64,000 nucleotides of DNA from Belliella alkalica (GCF_022549785.1 NZ_JAKZGO010000001.1:534936-598935), one strand, 5' to 3'; shown: positions 27,498 through 37,147, counted from the stretch's first letter. Made by a program: numbers and translations. Notes: generated by a model from the letters alone, not told the origin.

Positions 27498-28462
27498 CTA
27501 ACCAAAATTATCTTTCCATTTCTACCAGCCTTTTCATATTCTACCAAAGCTTCCTGGAATTGATCAAGTGGATAGGTTGCTTGAACATCTACTTTTACTT
27601 TTTCAGAAAGTAGATAAGTAAATATGGTTTTGAATGCTTTTTCCCTAGCTGTTCTATCCAAACTTTCTATCCAAGTCGTTAACCAAAACCCTTCTACTTT
27701 AAGATTTTTGAATATTAACAAACCTGAGTTTAGTGGGATATTTTCGAGGCTCAATAGCCCAAAAACCATCATGGTACCATTTGCCCTCAAACTAGCAAGT
27801 GCCCTTGCTCCAAGGACTCCCCCAACGGCATCAAATACGACATGAATTCCTCCATCTATTTTTTCAGCGATTACTTTTTGAAGTTTTTCTTTTTCAGTAT
27901 TGATCACAAGCTTTGCTCCCAAACCTTCCAAAAGGCTTTTTTGCTTATCATTTCTGATGGTACAAGCCACATTGATACCTTTCTGACTCGCCATCTGAAT
28001 TGCGAGTTTGCCAAATGCCGATGCTCCAGCAGTGATCAACAACCAATCTCCAGACCCCAAACCACTTTTTTCAATCATTCCATAAGCTGTCAGCGGGTTG
28101 ACAAAGGCTTGACAGGCTATCTCATCAGACATACCTTCGGGCACTGGTATCAGTAAATGGGCCGGTACAACTACATACTCTTTCCATGTTCCAATAGCTG
28201 TAAAAATCACTTTGGTACCTTTTTTAAAAGTACTTTTTTCATCTTCTTCTTCGACTACACCAGTTGCTTCAAATCCTGCTGAGCTTGGAAAATTAGGTGT
28301 AATTCCATACATTCCCCTAATGAACATAATATCAGAAGGATTGATATTTCTTGCTTTTACCTTGATCAAGACTTCATTTGGTTTTGACTTTGGCATTGGT
28401 GCTTCTTCCAGCTTCAAAACATCAGCAGGTTGTCCTGTTTTGTGAAATACTACTTGTTTCAT
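27494..28462 (-). CDS. Zinc-independent MDR-family reductase (quinone or enoyl reductase-like)
   Basis: NADPH-dependent medium-chain dehydrogenase/reductase of 322 residues. An N-terminal GroES-like domain (about 1-125, ARNINPSDIMFIRGMYG) precedes a Rossmann domain (about 130-260) with the nucleotide loop TAGASAFGKLAIQMA. Zinc-binding cysteines of alcohol dehydrogenases are absent, which fits quinone oxidoreductase or 2-enoyl thioester reductase types. The conserved NP motif in INPSDIM and FVNPLTA supports the enoyl-reductase-like side, but the substrate cannot be settled. It is divergent from the SDR operon starting at 28723. The stop codon lies inside a 42-bp direct repeat. The ATG start is clear. 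Confidence 0.85.
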   Translation of the reverse strand: MKQVVFHKTGQPADVLKLEEAPMPKSKPNEVLIKVKARNINPSDIMFIRGMYGITPNFPSSAGFEATGVVEEEDEKSTFKKGTKVIFTAIGTWKEYVVVPAHLLIPVPEGMSDEIACQAFVNPLTAYGMIEKSGLGSGDWLLITAGASAFGKLAIQMASQKGINVACTIRNDKQKSLLEGLGAKLVINTEKEKLQKVIAEKIDGGIHVVFDAVGGVLGARALASLRANGTMMVFGLLSLENIPLNSGLLIFKNLKVEGFWLTTWIESLDRTAREKAFKTIFTYLLSEKVKVDVQATYPLDQFQEALVEYEKAGRNGKIILVS

Positions 28463-28722
28463 ATCAAATAAGGTTTATTGAATTAAAGAGAAAATCATAG
28501 AAACCCAAAGTACAAATATTACTTGGTAGGCCTCACTTTTTTGATATAAAATTTAGTATTTAAGGTGCTTTTGATTAAATTGAAAATGTATATTTCAAAT
28601 ATTTAATTGTATATTAAATATTTTTCCGTCATTTAATATAACCTTTGGAAACTTATTAAAGTAAAATTATAAAAATGAAATACCACAAATTAATTAACTC
28701 TAAAATTTAAAAATTTCGAAAA

Positions 28723-29490
28723 ATGGATTTATCAAACGTTTTTTCATTGGACAATAAGGTGGCATTGATTACAGGAGCCAGCAAAGGTATTGGATATAGT
28801 ATAGCGGAAGTTTTTGCCGCTGCAGGTGCAAAGGTTGTCATATCTAGTAGAAAGCAAGACAGTTTGGATGAATTAGCAAATAAGTTGAAAGCCAAAGGAT
28901 ATGAAGTATGCGGAATTTCCTGTAATGTTGGAAACATTGAGGAACTAAGGAGTTTGGTTGACAAAACAGTTGAAAAGTATGGTACAATAGATATTTTGGT
29001 GAACAATGCCGCTGCTAATCCTGTTTTCGGACCAATTCATGAAACAAGTACAGAAGCTTTTGATAAGATTATGAATGTAAATGTGAAAGCCCCTTTTGAA
29101 TTGATGAAACTATGTTTTCCATTTTTAAGAAAATCCTCCTCCCCTTCAGTAATCAACATCAGTTCAATTGGAGGGATTTCTCCTGAAGCAGGTTTAGGAA
29201 TATACTCTGCGAGCAAAGCAGCATTGATCTCGATGTCCAAAGGGTTTGCAAAAGAATGGGGAGACCATAAAATCCGCGTCAATGTAATTTGTCCGGGCTT
29301 GATCAAAACCAAATTCTCGGAAGCACTTTGGAGCAATGAAAAAATCATGGAAGGTATGATGAAAATGCTACCAATCAAAAGAATCGGTAACCCAGAGGAG
29401 ATTGGTGTAATGGCTCTCTTCTTAGCAGGAAACAGTGCCTCTTACACTACAGGTGCAGTATTAACAGCCGATGGCGGATTTACGATTTGA
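28723..29490 (+). CDS. SDR family oxidoreductase
   Basis: Short-chain NAD(P)H-dependent dehydrogenase of 255 residues. Cofactor loop TGASKGIG (about 18-25), structural NNAA (about 91-94), catalytic Ser in INISSIGG, and YSASK with the catalytic Tyr and Lys. The C-terminus GAVLTADGGFTI is typical of the FabG/glucose-dehydrogenase-like group. It is followed after 5 bases by a 3-hydroxyacyl-CoA dehydrogenase, so the pair may act on acyl-CoA or hydroxy-acid intermediates; this is inference. The word AAAAATTTCGAAAAA occurs right before the ATG. Confidence 0.88.
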   Translation: MDLSNVFSLDNKVALITGASKGIGYSIAEVFAAAGAKVVISSRKQDSLDELANKLKAKGYEVCGISCNVGNIEELRSLVDKTVEKYGTIDILVNNAAANPVFGPIHETSTEAFDKIMNVNVKAPFELMKLCFPFLRKSSSPSVINISSIGGISPEAGLGIYSASKAALISMSKGFAKEWGDHKIRVNVICPGLIKTKFSEALWSNEKIMEGMMKMLPIKRIGNPEEIGVMALFLAGNSASYTTGAVLTADGGFTI

Positions 29491-29495
29491 AGAAT

Positions 29496-30374
29496 ATGAA
29501 AATAGTAAAAGTATGTATTCTCGGAGCTGGCACTTTGGGGAGTAGAGTAGCACTTCAGGCTGCGCTGTCAGGCTATCAAGTGAGCGTTTATGATATCAAA
29601 CAAGAGGCATTGGATTCATCTGTGAAGGTAATGCAAAAAATCTTGAGACAGCTCATAAAACTAAATCAAATTCAGGATCAATCAGCACTTGAAATTGTTC
29701 ATAAAATAACTTTCACTTTAGACCCTTTGGAAGCTGTATATGATGCAGATATCATCAATGAAAGTGTTCTGGAAGATATAGATACAAAAGAAAAAGTATG
29801 GAAACTCTTCGGGAGTTTAGCGCCTGAAAAAACATTATTTACCACAAATACCTCTTACCTTTTACCTTCTTTATTTGCGGAAATTTCTGGACGTCCCGAA
29901 AAATTCTGTGCTTTTCATTTTCATGATGTTTTTTACAGCAAAATAGTTGATATTATGCCACATCCCGGCACTGATCCCAAAATGATTCCTATGTTAGAGG
30001 ATTTCGGGAAATCATTGCACCAAGTCCCTGTTTTGGTCAAAAAAGAAAACCCAGGATACATTTTCAATTCCATGCTAATGGCATTTATTGGTGCAGCAGG
30101 GAGATTACTGACCAGTGAAGTAGCTAGCATAGAAGATATTGACAAATCATGGATGGTCAATTTCAATATGCCAATGGGGCCTTTTGGGATATTGGATAAT
30201 GTCGGTTTAGACACTGCATGGCATGTTACACGAAAGATGCCAGATCGATCCTCTCAGGCTTTTGCAGGCCTTTTGAAGCAATACATAGACAAAGGGAAAT
30301 TGGGAGAAAAGTCTGGGGAAGGTTTTTATAAATACCCGAATCCTGCATTTCGTGAAATTAATTTTATTAGATAA
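29496..30374 (+). CDS. 3-hydroxyacyl-CoA dehydrogenase family protein
   Basis: NAD-dependent oxidation of a 3-hydroxyacyl-CoA such as 3-hydroxybutyryl-CoA; 292 residues. Rossmann loop CILGAGTLGSRVA at the N-terminus (usually GAGxMG, here GAGTLG), then the middle motifs TTNTSYLLPS and FCAFHFHDVFYSKIVDI, where His matches the catalytic position (normally G-x-H-F). The C-terminal helical domain contains NPGYIFNSMLMAF and MPMGPFGILDNVGLD. The frame is open to a TTG at 29487 that overlaps the upstream stop, but the ATG at 29496 gives the standard MKIVKVCILGAG. It is co-transcribed with the SDR gene. Confidence 0.87.
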   Translation: MKIVKVCILGAGTLGSRVALQAALSGYQVSVYDIKQEALDSSVKVMQKILRQLIKLNQIQDQSALEIVHKITFTLDPLEAVYDADIINESVLEDIDTKEKVWKLFGSLAPEKTLFTTNTSYLLPSLFAEISGRPEKFCAFHFHDVFYSKIVDIMPHPGTDPKMIPMLEDFGKSLHQVPVLVKKENPGYIFNSMLMAFIGAAGRLLTSEVASIEDIDKSWMVNFNMPMGPFGILDNVGLDTAWHVTRKMPDRSSQAFAGLLKQYIDKGKLGEKSGEGFYKYPNPAFREINFIR

Positions 30375-30432
30375 ATCCAATTATCAAAAATTATACGTAA
30401 TTAGCTCCGATTATCACCCCAAAGCCACAAAA

Positions 30433-32844
30433 ATGAAGCTAAAGTTACCTAATGCCTTTTTGATATTGATCCTATTTTTATCTTCCTTTAGTCTAAAAAC
30501 CCAAGCTCAAAAAGTTTTTGATGACGATAATTTTTTGAAACCGGTCTCTGTGTTTGAATTTTCTGAAATCACTAATGTAGGTGATGAAGCTTATTCTATA
30601 GAAGATATCATCAAATCCTCACCAAAACTAGACTTTGAAAAAATTGAAGGTAAAAACACAAATCTTGGCTTTACAAAAGATAATTATTGGTTGAAATTTT
30701 CAATCAAAAACAGCTCTAATTCTAATCTGAGTCTATTTTTTGAAACAGGAAGACCAATTACAGATATTGTAGAACTATATCAACTAGCTGAAAACAATCA
30801 GATTTCTTTTCAAAGAAGTGGTGATTTGGTTCCGTTCATTGAACGACCTTTAAATCATAGAAAAATAATATTCCCCATTGATCTTCCTGCCAATTCCACC
30901 CAACAATTCTACATACAATATCAAAGTGATGGAGAAGTTATCAACTTACCTTTAAACTTTCACAGTTCAAATTCTCTAATTTTACAGTCATATTTAGACC
31001 AATTTATCTTTGGAATATTCTACGGAATTTTATTTTTGGCAGGAGCAATTTATCTTTTTTTCTATTTTGGCATAAAAGAGAAAAGTTTCCTTCTTTATTC
31101 TGCATATGTGCTATCGATTGCACTCCTTCATTTTTCTTTAGATGGATACTTTATTCAATACATTGCACCCAATGCAGGCTGGATTTCAAGAAATAGCATA
31201 TTGCTTGCTGCAGCTCTATCTACTTTGGCTTTTGGTAGGTATACTCAAGTCTATATGAATGTAAAATCCTTCAATTTAAGTATTCACAAAGCATATAATG
31301 TATTACACCTAATTACATTCTTATTAATATTTGCAGTCATTGCATTTGATGAAATAAAGCATTTGTACTACCCTATTGTCAATATTCTTGGGATCATCTT
31401 ATTGATTTTGATTGTAATAGCATTGTCAAATTCTTATATCAAAAAATCCGCGCCTGATGTATTTTTTAGCTTAGGTATTTTGGCGTTTTTTATAGGGTTT
31501 GTGTTTTTCATTCTGAATAATTTTAGTTTGGTTCCAAATTCGTTTTTCACAGAAAATTCTTCAAAACTTGGAACTGGATTTGAAATGATTTTCCTTTCAC
31601 TTTCAATGGCAAATAGAATTAGAAAGTTAAAATCAGAAAAAGAAGAAATGCAAAGCACAGCTCTTGTGCGCTCACAAGAATCAAATGATATCAAATCATT
31701 TTTCCTATCAAATATCAGCCATGAACTACGAACTCCTTTAAACGCTGTAATCGGATTATCTAAATCAATTCAAGCATATACAAATGATGAAAAGATAACC
31801 AATGATTTGGAGGTTATTCAGTATTCATCACTTGGCTTGTTATCAGCCATTGATGACATTCTTGATTATTCAAAAATTGAAAAAAGAGAACTTAAATTGG
31901 AAGAAAAACAATTTGAATTACCGAAACTGATTCAAGAACTAAGAGTGTCAACAGAGAATCAAGCAAAAGGAAAGAACTTAAACTTTATTTATGAAGAAAT
32001 CAATCAAGTGCCAAAACTGGTCCTTGGAGATAAAAATAGGTTGAGACAGATTCTTGCTAATCTACTAAACAACGCTGTAAAATTCACAAATTTGGGTGAG
32101 GTCAAACTTAGCATAAAATCAGAAATTTTAAATAACAAAAAGTTTATGCTCAGCATCAATGTTTCAGACACTGGTGTGGGAATTAATACAAACAAGCTGG
32201 ACAGAATATTTGAATCATTTATTCAAGAACAAATCGACGATAAACGGAAGTTTGGAGGTTTTGGATTGGGATTGTGTATCGTAAAAGCACTAGTAGAATT
32301 GAACAAAGGGCAAATCGAAATATCCAGTAGGCCAGGATTAGGAACTGAAGTTCAAGTCAAAATAGAAGTGAAATTGCCGCAGATAAATTCATATGAAATA
32401 GACAAGCTTACACATCAAAGCGGCACTTATGACCTTGGAGGAAAAATTATCTTGATTGTGGAAGATAACCCAGTCAATCAACTTGTAATGAAGTCTATCT
32501 TAAAAAAATGGGCGAATACTAAATTCATCATTGCAAATCATGGATTAGAAGCTGTAGAAATACTAAATAAAGAAAAAATCGATTTGATCCTTATGGATTT
32601 GCAGATGCCTGAAATGGATGGATATGAAGCAACTACAGCGATCAGAAACGGTGTATGTGGAGAAGATAATAAGAACATCCCAATTATAGCTGTCACTGCC
32701 GATGCAACCGAAAAAGCCAAAAATCGAGTAATTGAAGTAGGAATGGATGATTATTTGACCAAGCCAATAGATTCTGAAGATCTTTATAGTAAAATCAAAA
32801 AATGCTTTTACTTGCAAAATGTTGATTTGTCAGATGTCATATGA
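30433..32844 (+). CDS. 7TMR-DISM hybrid histidine kinase with receiver
   Basis: Membrane sensor of 803 residues. Signal peptide (about 1-24, ending TQAQ). Periplasmic 7TMR-DISM extracellular domain (about 30-170, with DNYWLKFSIKN and a jelly-roll pattern). Seven hydrophobic helices (about 185-400), a short coiled linker, then HisKA with His430 in ISHELRTPLN. HATPase_c follows with DTGVGI and GFGLGLCI, then a C-terminal receiver with Asp722 in LMDLQMPEMDG and Lys in LTKPI. Such proteins usually sense extracellular carbohydrates or similar small molecules. The frame opens upstream at 30352, but the ATG at 30433 starts the signal peptide. The receiver lacks an output domain. Confidence 0.9.
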   Translation: MKLKLPNAFLILILFLSSFSLKTQAQKVFDDDNFLKPVSVFEFSEITNVGDEAYSIEDIIKSSPKLDFEKIEGKNTNLGFTKDNYWLKFSIKNSSNSNLSLFFETGRPITDIVELYQLAENNQISFQRSGDLVPFIERPLNHRKIIFPIDLPANSTQQFYIQYQSDGEVINLPLNFHSSNSLILQSYLDQFIFGIFYGILFLAGAIYLFFYFGIKEKSFLLYSAYVLSIALLHFSLDGYFIQYIAPNAGWISRNSILLAAALSTLAFGRYTQVYMNVKSFNLSIHKAYNVLHLITFLLIFAVIAFDEIKHLYYPIVNILGIILLILIVIALSNSYIKKSAPDVFFSLGILAFFIGFVFFILNNFSLVPNSFFTENSSKLGTGFEMIFLSLSMANRIRKLKSEKEEMQSTALVRSQESNDIKSFFLSNISHELRTPLNAVIGLSKSIQAYTNDEKITNDLEVIQYSSLGLLSAIDDILDYSKIEKRELKLEEKQFELPKLIQELRVSTENQAKGKNLNFIYEEINQVPKLVLGDKNRLRQILANLLNNAVKFTNLGEVKLSIKSEILNNKKFMLSINVSDTGVGINTNKLDRIFESFIQEQIDDKRKFGGFGLGLCIVKALVELNKGQIEISSRPGLGTEVQVKIEVKLPQINSYEIDKLTHQSGTYDLGGKIILIVEDNPVNQLVMKSILKKWANTKFIIANHGLEAVEILNKEKIDLILMDLQMPEMDGYEATTAIRNGVCGEDNKNIPIIAVTADATEKAKNRVIEVGMDDYLTKPIDSEDLYSKIKKCFYLQNVDLSDVI

Positions 32845-33138
32845 TTGCAAAGGTACTCCTCAAATGAATTTATTGACATTGGAAATTCCGGATCAGCATG
32901 TTCAAATCTTCCACTTCATGAACTTCCCGAAAATTGGTTCAAGTACCCCTACCCCAAATCATTGGCTAAAATCGCTGAAAAGTATTTTCGAGAAGAAAAC
33001 TATATAGCACTGAGGGTACACAGTGCTATCATACATTCAAATTACAATTTCTTGATCAATCCAAACTCCAAGTATTTCAAGAAGGTGAAATTGCTATCAG
33101 CCGAGCCATTCATATTCGATCCAAGAGCATACCGTTGA
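32835..33138 (+). pseudogene. RES-domain toxin remnant, frameshifted
   Basis: RES toxins degrade NAD and are normally about 150-230 residues. Here only the C-terminal half remains, split between two frames. One frame reads NLLTLEIPDQHVQ (about 32865-32905). Another then reads ELPENWFKYPYPKSLAKI, YIALRVHSAII, NFLINPNSKYFKKV and FIFDPRAYR to the stop at 33138. These phrases match the conserved RES C-terminal order (IPDD, LPxxW, LRVPSAxV, NxLLNPxHPxF, FxFDPRL). The frame change lies near 32905-32925. No N-terminal half and no Xre-type antitoxin gene is present. It starts on the heels of the hybrid kinase and ends 2 bases from trmB. Confidence 0.7.
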
Positions 33139-33139
33139 A

Positions 33140-33799
33140 TTATCTAAATCTGAATTTCAAATATTTAATCTTCTCCCCTTTTTCGCTAAAGATCCCTTCA
33201 TAGCGAGTTTTGATGCCATGATGTTCATCTTTGAATTCGGATTGGTAAAAATCATGGGTATGGGCTAATATTTCACAATCATCCCGATCTGATACCACTT
33301 CCAAGGTATAGTCAAACAAGCCTGTATTGTCGGTTTTAAAATTTACAATTCCTCCATTTTTGATCAGTGGCTTATACATATCCAAATACCTAGGACTTGT
33401 TAGCCTTCTTTTTTCATCTCCATCTCGAGGAAATGGATCAGGAAATGTAATCCAAAGCTCAGAGATTTCCCCCTCTTCAAAAAAATCTTCCAGCAATTGA
33501 ATCTGGGTTCTAAGGAATGAAACATTTTCCAAACCTTCAGCAATTGCGATTTTACTCCCTTTCCAAATTCTGGATCCTTTGATGTCAACACCAATAAAAT
33601 TCTGTTCAGGATATTTTCTAGCTAATCCTACAGTAAACTCTCCCCTTCCACATGCTAGCTCGACTACCAGAGGTTGTGAGTTCTCAAATTGAAGCTTATT
33701 CCAATTCCCTTTTACACTTTTAAAAATCTCCTTACCATCTTGGACAACATTTCTGTTCTCTTCGTTCTCCTTAAATCTTTGTAGCTTGTTCCTACCCAT
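33140..33799 (-). CDS. trmB: tRNA (guanine-N7-)-methyltransferase
   Basis: Makes 7-methylguanosine at position 46 of tRNA using S-adenosylmethionine; cytoplasmic. Class I methyltransferase fold: VELACGRGEFTVGLA (about 47-61), NFIGVDIKGSRIWKG (about 70-84), and the family hallmark ITFPDPFPRDGDEKRRL (about 121-137). At 219 residues, the length is normal. It is the last gene of the tight minus-strand operon, starting 2 bases after folC ends. Its 3' end faces the RES remnant. Confidence 0.94.
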   Translation of the reverse strand: MGRNKLQRFKENEENRNVVQDGKEIFKSVKGNWNKLQFENSQPLVVELACGRGEFTVGLARKYPEQNFIGVDIKGSRIWKGSKIAIAEGLENVSFLRTQIQLLEDFFEEGEISELWITFPDPFPRDGDEKRRLTSPRYLDMYKPLIKNGGIVNFKTDNTGLFDYTLEVVSDRDDCEILAHTHDFYQSEFKDEHHGIKTRYEGIFSEKGEKIKYLKFRFR

Positions 33800-33801
33800 C
33801 T

Positions 33802-35100
33802 TTATAACTCATTAATTTCAGCGACCACAAAGGTACTACCTCCAACAAATATTAAATCATCTTTTCCTGCCTTTTTCTTAGCCAAAGAAATAGCATCATT
33901 CACATCTTCCACTACCTCTCCATTCAGACCTTCTGAAATAGCGCTGCTAAAAAGGTCACTAGCTTTCATAGCCCTTGGAATATTTGCTTGTACAAAATAG
34001 TAATATGCATGCTTAGGAAGCACGGACAATACTTTTGAAACATCTTTGTCATTGACCATTCCGATGACCATAAACAACTTGTTGTATTTAACTTGATTGA
34101 TCTGATCAACGATGTACTTTACACCTTCTTCATTGTGTCCTGTGTCACAAATGACTTTTGGCTCATCGGAAATTGTCTGCCATCTCCCTTTTAGTTCGGT
34201 GTTTTTGACAATGTGTGAAATTCCTCTTTCAATATCCGAAAAGTGGATATGGTACCCTTTTGCAATAAGCACATCGATGGTTTTCAAAATGCCACCAAGG
34301 TTTTTTTGCTGGTAATTCCCCATCAAATCAATATTCAACCTAAAGGTATCAGAATCTTTTCCCACTCGATAAACCGTTTCCTGCGAATCTGGGGTAACTC
34401 CGATTTTTTCTATACAGTAGGTGTCTTCAGCAAAGTATATTTCAGAATTATTTTCCTTGGCTTTAATTTCGAATACCGCAGTTGTTTCCGATTGCCTCTG
34501 ACTGATGACTACAGGAACATTCTTTTTGATGATTCCGGCTTTTTCTCCCGCTATAGCCTCTAGCGTATTACCCAAAAACTGAACATGGTCAAAGCCTATA
34601 TTTGTAATTACAGAGACTTCTGGAACTATCACATTTGTACTATCAAATCTCCCTCCCATACCAACTTCAATTACTGCGATATCCACCTCTTCTTTAGCAA
34701 AATGCCAAAAAGCCATGCCCACAGTCATTTCAAAAAAACTTGGCTTCAATTCATCTAAAAAGGGCTTATTTTGATTTATAAAATCTACGACCAATCCTTC
34801 AGAAATGTCTTTTCCGTTGATTTTTATTCTTTCAGTAAATGATTTGAGATGTGGAGAGGTGTACAATCCTACTTTATACCCTGCTTCCATCAAAATCGAG
34901 CAAAGGGAATGAGATGTACTCCCTTTCCCATTGGTACCAGCCACATGGATACTCTTGAATTTGGATTCAGGATTACCGAGGTGATTACAAAGGGAAATAG
35001 TATTGCTAAGGTCTTTTTTGAATGCTGCTGCCCCAATTCTTTGGAACATTGGTAGTGCATTGAACATGTAGTCCAATGTTTGCGAATAATTCATGCCCAA
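33802..35100 (-). CDS. folC: Bifunctional folylpolyglutamate/dihydrofolate synthase
   Basis: Adds L-glutamate to dihydropteroate and to folates; cytoplasmic, ATP-dependent, Mur-ligase family. P-loop VAGTNGKGSTSH (about 52-63), the family sequence SPHLKSFTERIKING (about 79-93), VEVGMGGRFDSTNV (about 142-155), and a C-terminal ligase domain with CDTGHNEEG. Length 432 residues is typical. It lies 2 bases after the TonB-like gene and 2 before trmB. Whether the enzyme does both reactions is known for the family, not visible here. Confidence 0.94.
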   Translation of the reverse strand: MGMNYSQTLDYMFNALPMFQRIGAAAFKKDLSNTISLCNHLGNPESKFKSIHVAGTNGKGSTSHSLCSILMEAGYKVGLYTSPHLKSFTERIKINGKDISEGLVVDFINQNKPFLDELKPSFFEMTVGMAFWHFAKEEVDIAVIEVGMGGRFDSTNVIVPEVSVITNIGFDHVQFLGNTLEAIAGEKAGIIKKNVPVVISQRQSETTAVFEIKAKENNSEIYFAEDTYCIEKIGVTPDSQETVYRVGKDSDTFRLNIDLMGNYQQKNLGGILKTIDVLIAKGYHIHFSDIERGISHIVKNTELKGRWQTISDEPKVICDTGHNEEGVKYIVDQINQVKYNKLFMVIGMVNDKDVSKVLSVLPKHAYYYFVQANIPRAMKASDLFSSAISEGLNGEVVEDVNDAISLAKKKAGKDDLIFVGGSTFVVAEINEL

Positions 35101-35102
35101 AA

Positions 35103-36056
35103 TTAATCTACTTTGATGATAAAAGTAATTTTCCCAGAAGAATAATCAGCAGTTCTATTACCACTCTGACGTTTGAAGGAAACTTGATTTACGACTGTTC
35201 TGTAATATGCCAATACCTCATTTGAAACATTATACTCTAATGGGATTGCTTGAACGATTTTCCCTGAATCATCTACTGTGATCTTAAAAACTATCCTTCC
35301 ATTTCTGGAAGATACATTGTCACGAATATTTGGTTTTGATGCAAAATCCCATCCAGCAAGGTCTAAGTTGTATCCCGCACCTGGTCCAGCTACACCTGGT
35401 CCTGTACCAGAACCCATCAAAGACCGACCATCTACAGTACCAGTAGGTTTACCTTCATCACCAGCCTTTTCCGAAGAACCTTGGGCACTTCCTGTTGCTG
35501 CTTGAGTTCCTGTTCCTGAAGTACCTCCAGCACCCATCAAAGCCCTTTGATCAACTTTTGGTTGCTCCACAGCTTTTGGGGTAGTTTTTTCTGCCTCTGC
35601 TTTTGCTGGTTGGGTTACTGAAGTAGCTTCTTTTTTGACAGGAGTTGATTCTTTGGTGACGGGAGTAGTTTTCTCAGCACCTTTTAGAGGACTTGCAGTT
35701 TTTGATTTAGCTTCAAGTGTCGATTTCGAAGGTGTAGATGGCTTAGCAGCTTGAGAAGGCTGTGCAACTGGTGTAGCACGTTCTGTTGGAGTTGTAGATA
35801 CTTCTCCCGGCGCAGGTGGTGTTGTCACTTCAGATTTGACATCATTAGGCTGAGAGAGGGTTTGAGTATTTCCACTTCCAAAGTCAGAAAAACCCAGATT
35901 CAACTCCAAACCATATTGAGGCAAAGGTGGTATAGGTTGTCTCCAAACTACCATAAAATAAATGAATAGCAATACCAGCACGTTTACAACGATGGTAATG
36001 ATCCAAGCTTTGCGCTTGCTATCTGCTTCTTCTTTATTTTCTTCCCAAACTTGCAT
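35103..36056 (-). CDS. TonB/TolA-like energy transducer
   Basis: Periplasm-spanning protein of 317 residues. One N-terminal membrane helix (about 17-38), then a long low-complexity region rich in Pro, Thr, Lys, Ala and later Gly/Ser (about 65-235). A C-terminal domain of about 80 residues (NGRIVFKITVDDSGKIVQAIPL to ITFIIKVD) resembles the TonB C-terminal beta-alpha-beta fold. It would couple the proton channel encoded just upstream to outer-membrane receptors or, TolA-like, to envelope constriction. The Gly/Gly-Thr repeats (GAGGTSGTGTQ, GSGTGPGVAGPGAG) are unusual next to a Pro/Lys linker. The gene lies 2 bases after exbD. Confidence 0.85.
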   Translation of the reverse strand: MQVWEENKEEADSKRKAWIITIVVNVLVLLFIYFMVVWRQPIPPLPQYGLELNLGFSDFGSGNTQTLSQPNDVKSEVTTPPAPGEVSTTPTERATPVAQPSQAAKPSTPSKSTLEAKSKTASPLKGAEKTTPVTKESTPVKKEATSVTQPAKAEAEKTTPKAVEQPKVDQRALMGAGGTSGTGTQAATGSAQGSSEKAGDEGKPTGTVDGRSLMGSGTGPGVAGPGAGYNLDLAGWDFASKPNIRDNVSSRNGRIVFKITVDDSGKIVQAIPLEYNVSNEVLAYYRTVVNQVSFKRQSGNRTADYSSGKITFIIKVD

Positions 36057-36058
36057 TT

Positions 36059-36451
36059 CTATTTGTATGGTTTAGTGGCTATGGAAACATTCGCTTCTAG
36101 GCCGGCAGCAATCCCTCCTATTTCTACCAAATATTCTACGGGTACTTCCTTATCTATATGTAGAACGACCTGACCTTTCTTTTCTTTCAATAAATTAGTC
36201 AATTCGCCTTTGATAGCTTCTCTATCTACTACTTTATCATTAACGGAAAACCGAAGGTCTTTGGTTATGGTAACGGTAACTTCCTGCATTACAATATCCG
36301 AAGCTTCACTGGAAGGCAGATTTACAGGCAAACCTGATGGTGTAATAAACGATGAAGTCAACATAAAGAAAATCAATAACAAGAATATAATGTCTGTCAT
36401 TGAAGACATGCTAAATGCTGATTCTACCTTGTGTTTGGATTGTAGTGCCAT
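36059..36451 (-). CDS. ExbD/TolR family proton-channel subunit
   Basis: Inner-membrane protein of 130 residues that pairs with ExbB/TolQ to use the proton motive force. One transmembrane helix (about 20-38) starts with the conserved Asp20 (SMTDIIFLLLIFFMLTSSF), which carries the proton in homologues. The periplasmic domain (about 40-130) has the ExbD/TolR fold. It is translationally close to its neighbours (2-base gaps on both sides). Confidence 0.92.
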   Translation of the reverse strand: MALQSKHKVESAFSMSSMTDIIFLLLIFFMLTSSFITPSGLPVNLPSSEASDIVMQEVTVTITKDLRFSVNDKVVDREAIKGELTNLLKEKKGQVVLHIDKEVPVEYLVEIGGIAAGLEANVSIATKPYK

Positions 36452-36453
36452 CC

Positions 36454-37146
36454 TTATTTATCTTGTAAAATATCCATAAACTCAATGGACGTGTATTCCA
36501 TGTTGTGAACTAGCTTTGATACTCGGGAAACAAGGAAATTGTAGCCCAAATAGGCGATGATTCCTACAACCAATCCTGCTGCAGTGGTAATCATCGCTTC
36601 GTAGATACCTGTAGAAAGTAATTTTGGGGATACCATTCCTTCTTCTTGCGCTACCCCAATAAATGCTCTAATCATACCTGCAACAGTTCCCAAGAACCCA
36701 ATCATAGGTGCTGCTCCTGAAACAGTTGCTAGAAGGTTGAGGTTTTTCTCAAGTTTGTAAATTTCGATTTTCCCTACATTCTCTATAGCCACTTCAATGT
36801 TTTTCAAAGGACTACCGATTCTTTCCAAACCTTTTGCAATCATATTTGCAACAGGGCTAGTTTCGCCTTGGCAAAGAATCTTAGCTTTTTCAACTTGTCC
36901 ACCTTGGACTAGGATTTTGATTTGATCCATCAGATGTTTTGGGGATTTCTCAGCTTTCCTGAGCGTAATGATCCGCTCGACAAAGATGAAAATAGCCAAA
37001 ACAAACAAAGCATAAAGCGGAATCATCATGTAGCCGCCTTTGATCAATAAATCTAGAAGACCAATGTCTCCATTTCCGGCATCCATAATTGCCAGACTAT
37101 CTACCATCATGTTGTTGTCAGTAGAAAGTGTTTGTAGTAGAATCAT
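36454..37146 (-). CDS. MotA/TolQ/ExbB proton-channel protein
   Basis: Polytopic inner-membrane protein of 230 residues, the channel partner of ExbD. Three membrane segments are seen at about 32-55, 125-150 and 170-195. The MotA/TolQ/ExbB core contains GLERIGSPLKNIEVAIE, LATVSGAAPMIGFLGTVAGMI and GIYEAMITTAAGLVVGIIAY. ExbB and TolQ cannot be separated from sequence; the following ExbD- and TonB-like genes fit either role. It lies 1 base after the SPOR-domain gene. Confidence 0.93.
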   Translation of the reverse strand: MILLQTLSTDNNMMVDSLAIMDAGNGDIGLLDLLIKGGYMMIPLYALFVLAIFIFVERIITLRKAEKSPKHLMDQIKILVQGGQVEKAKILCQGETSPVANMIAKGLERIGSPLKNIEVAIENVGKIEIYKLEKNLNLLATVSGAAPMIGFLGTVAGMIRAFIGVAQEEGMVSPKLLSTGIYEAMITTAAGLVVGIIAYLGYNFLVSRVSKLVHNMEYTSIEFMDILQDK

Positions 37147-37147
37147 A

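Noticed and set aside
32819..33007. A separate 62-residue gene
   Set aside because: Its sequence (LLTLEIPDQHVQ) matches part of a RES domain and is explained as one frame of the frameshifted remnant.
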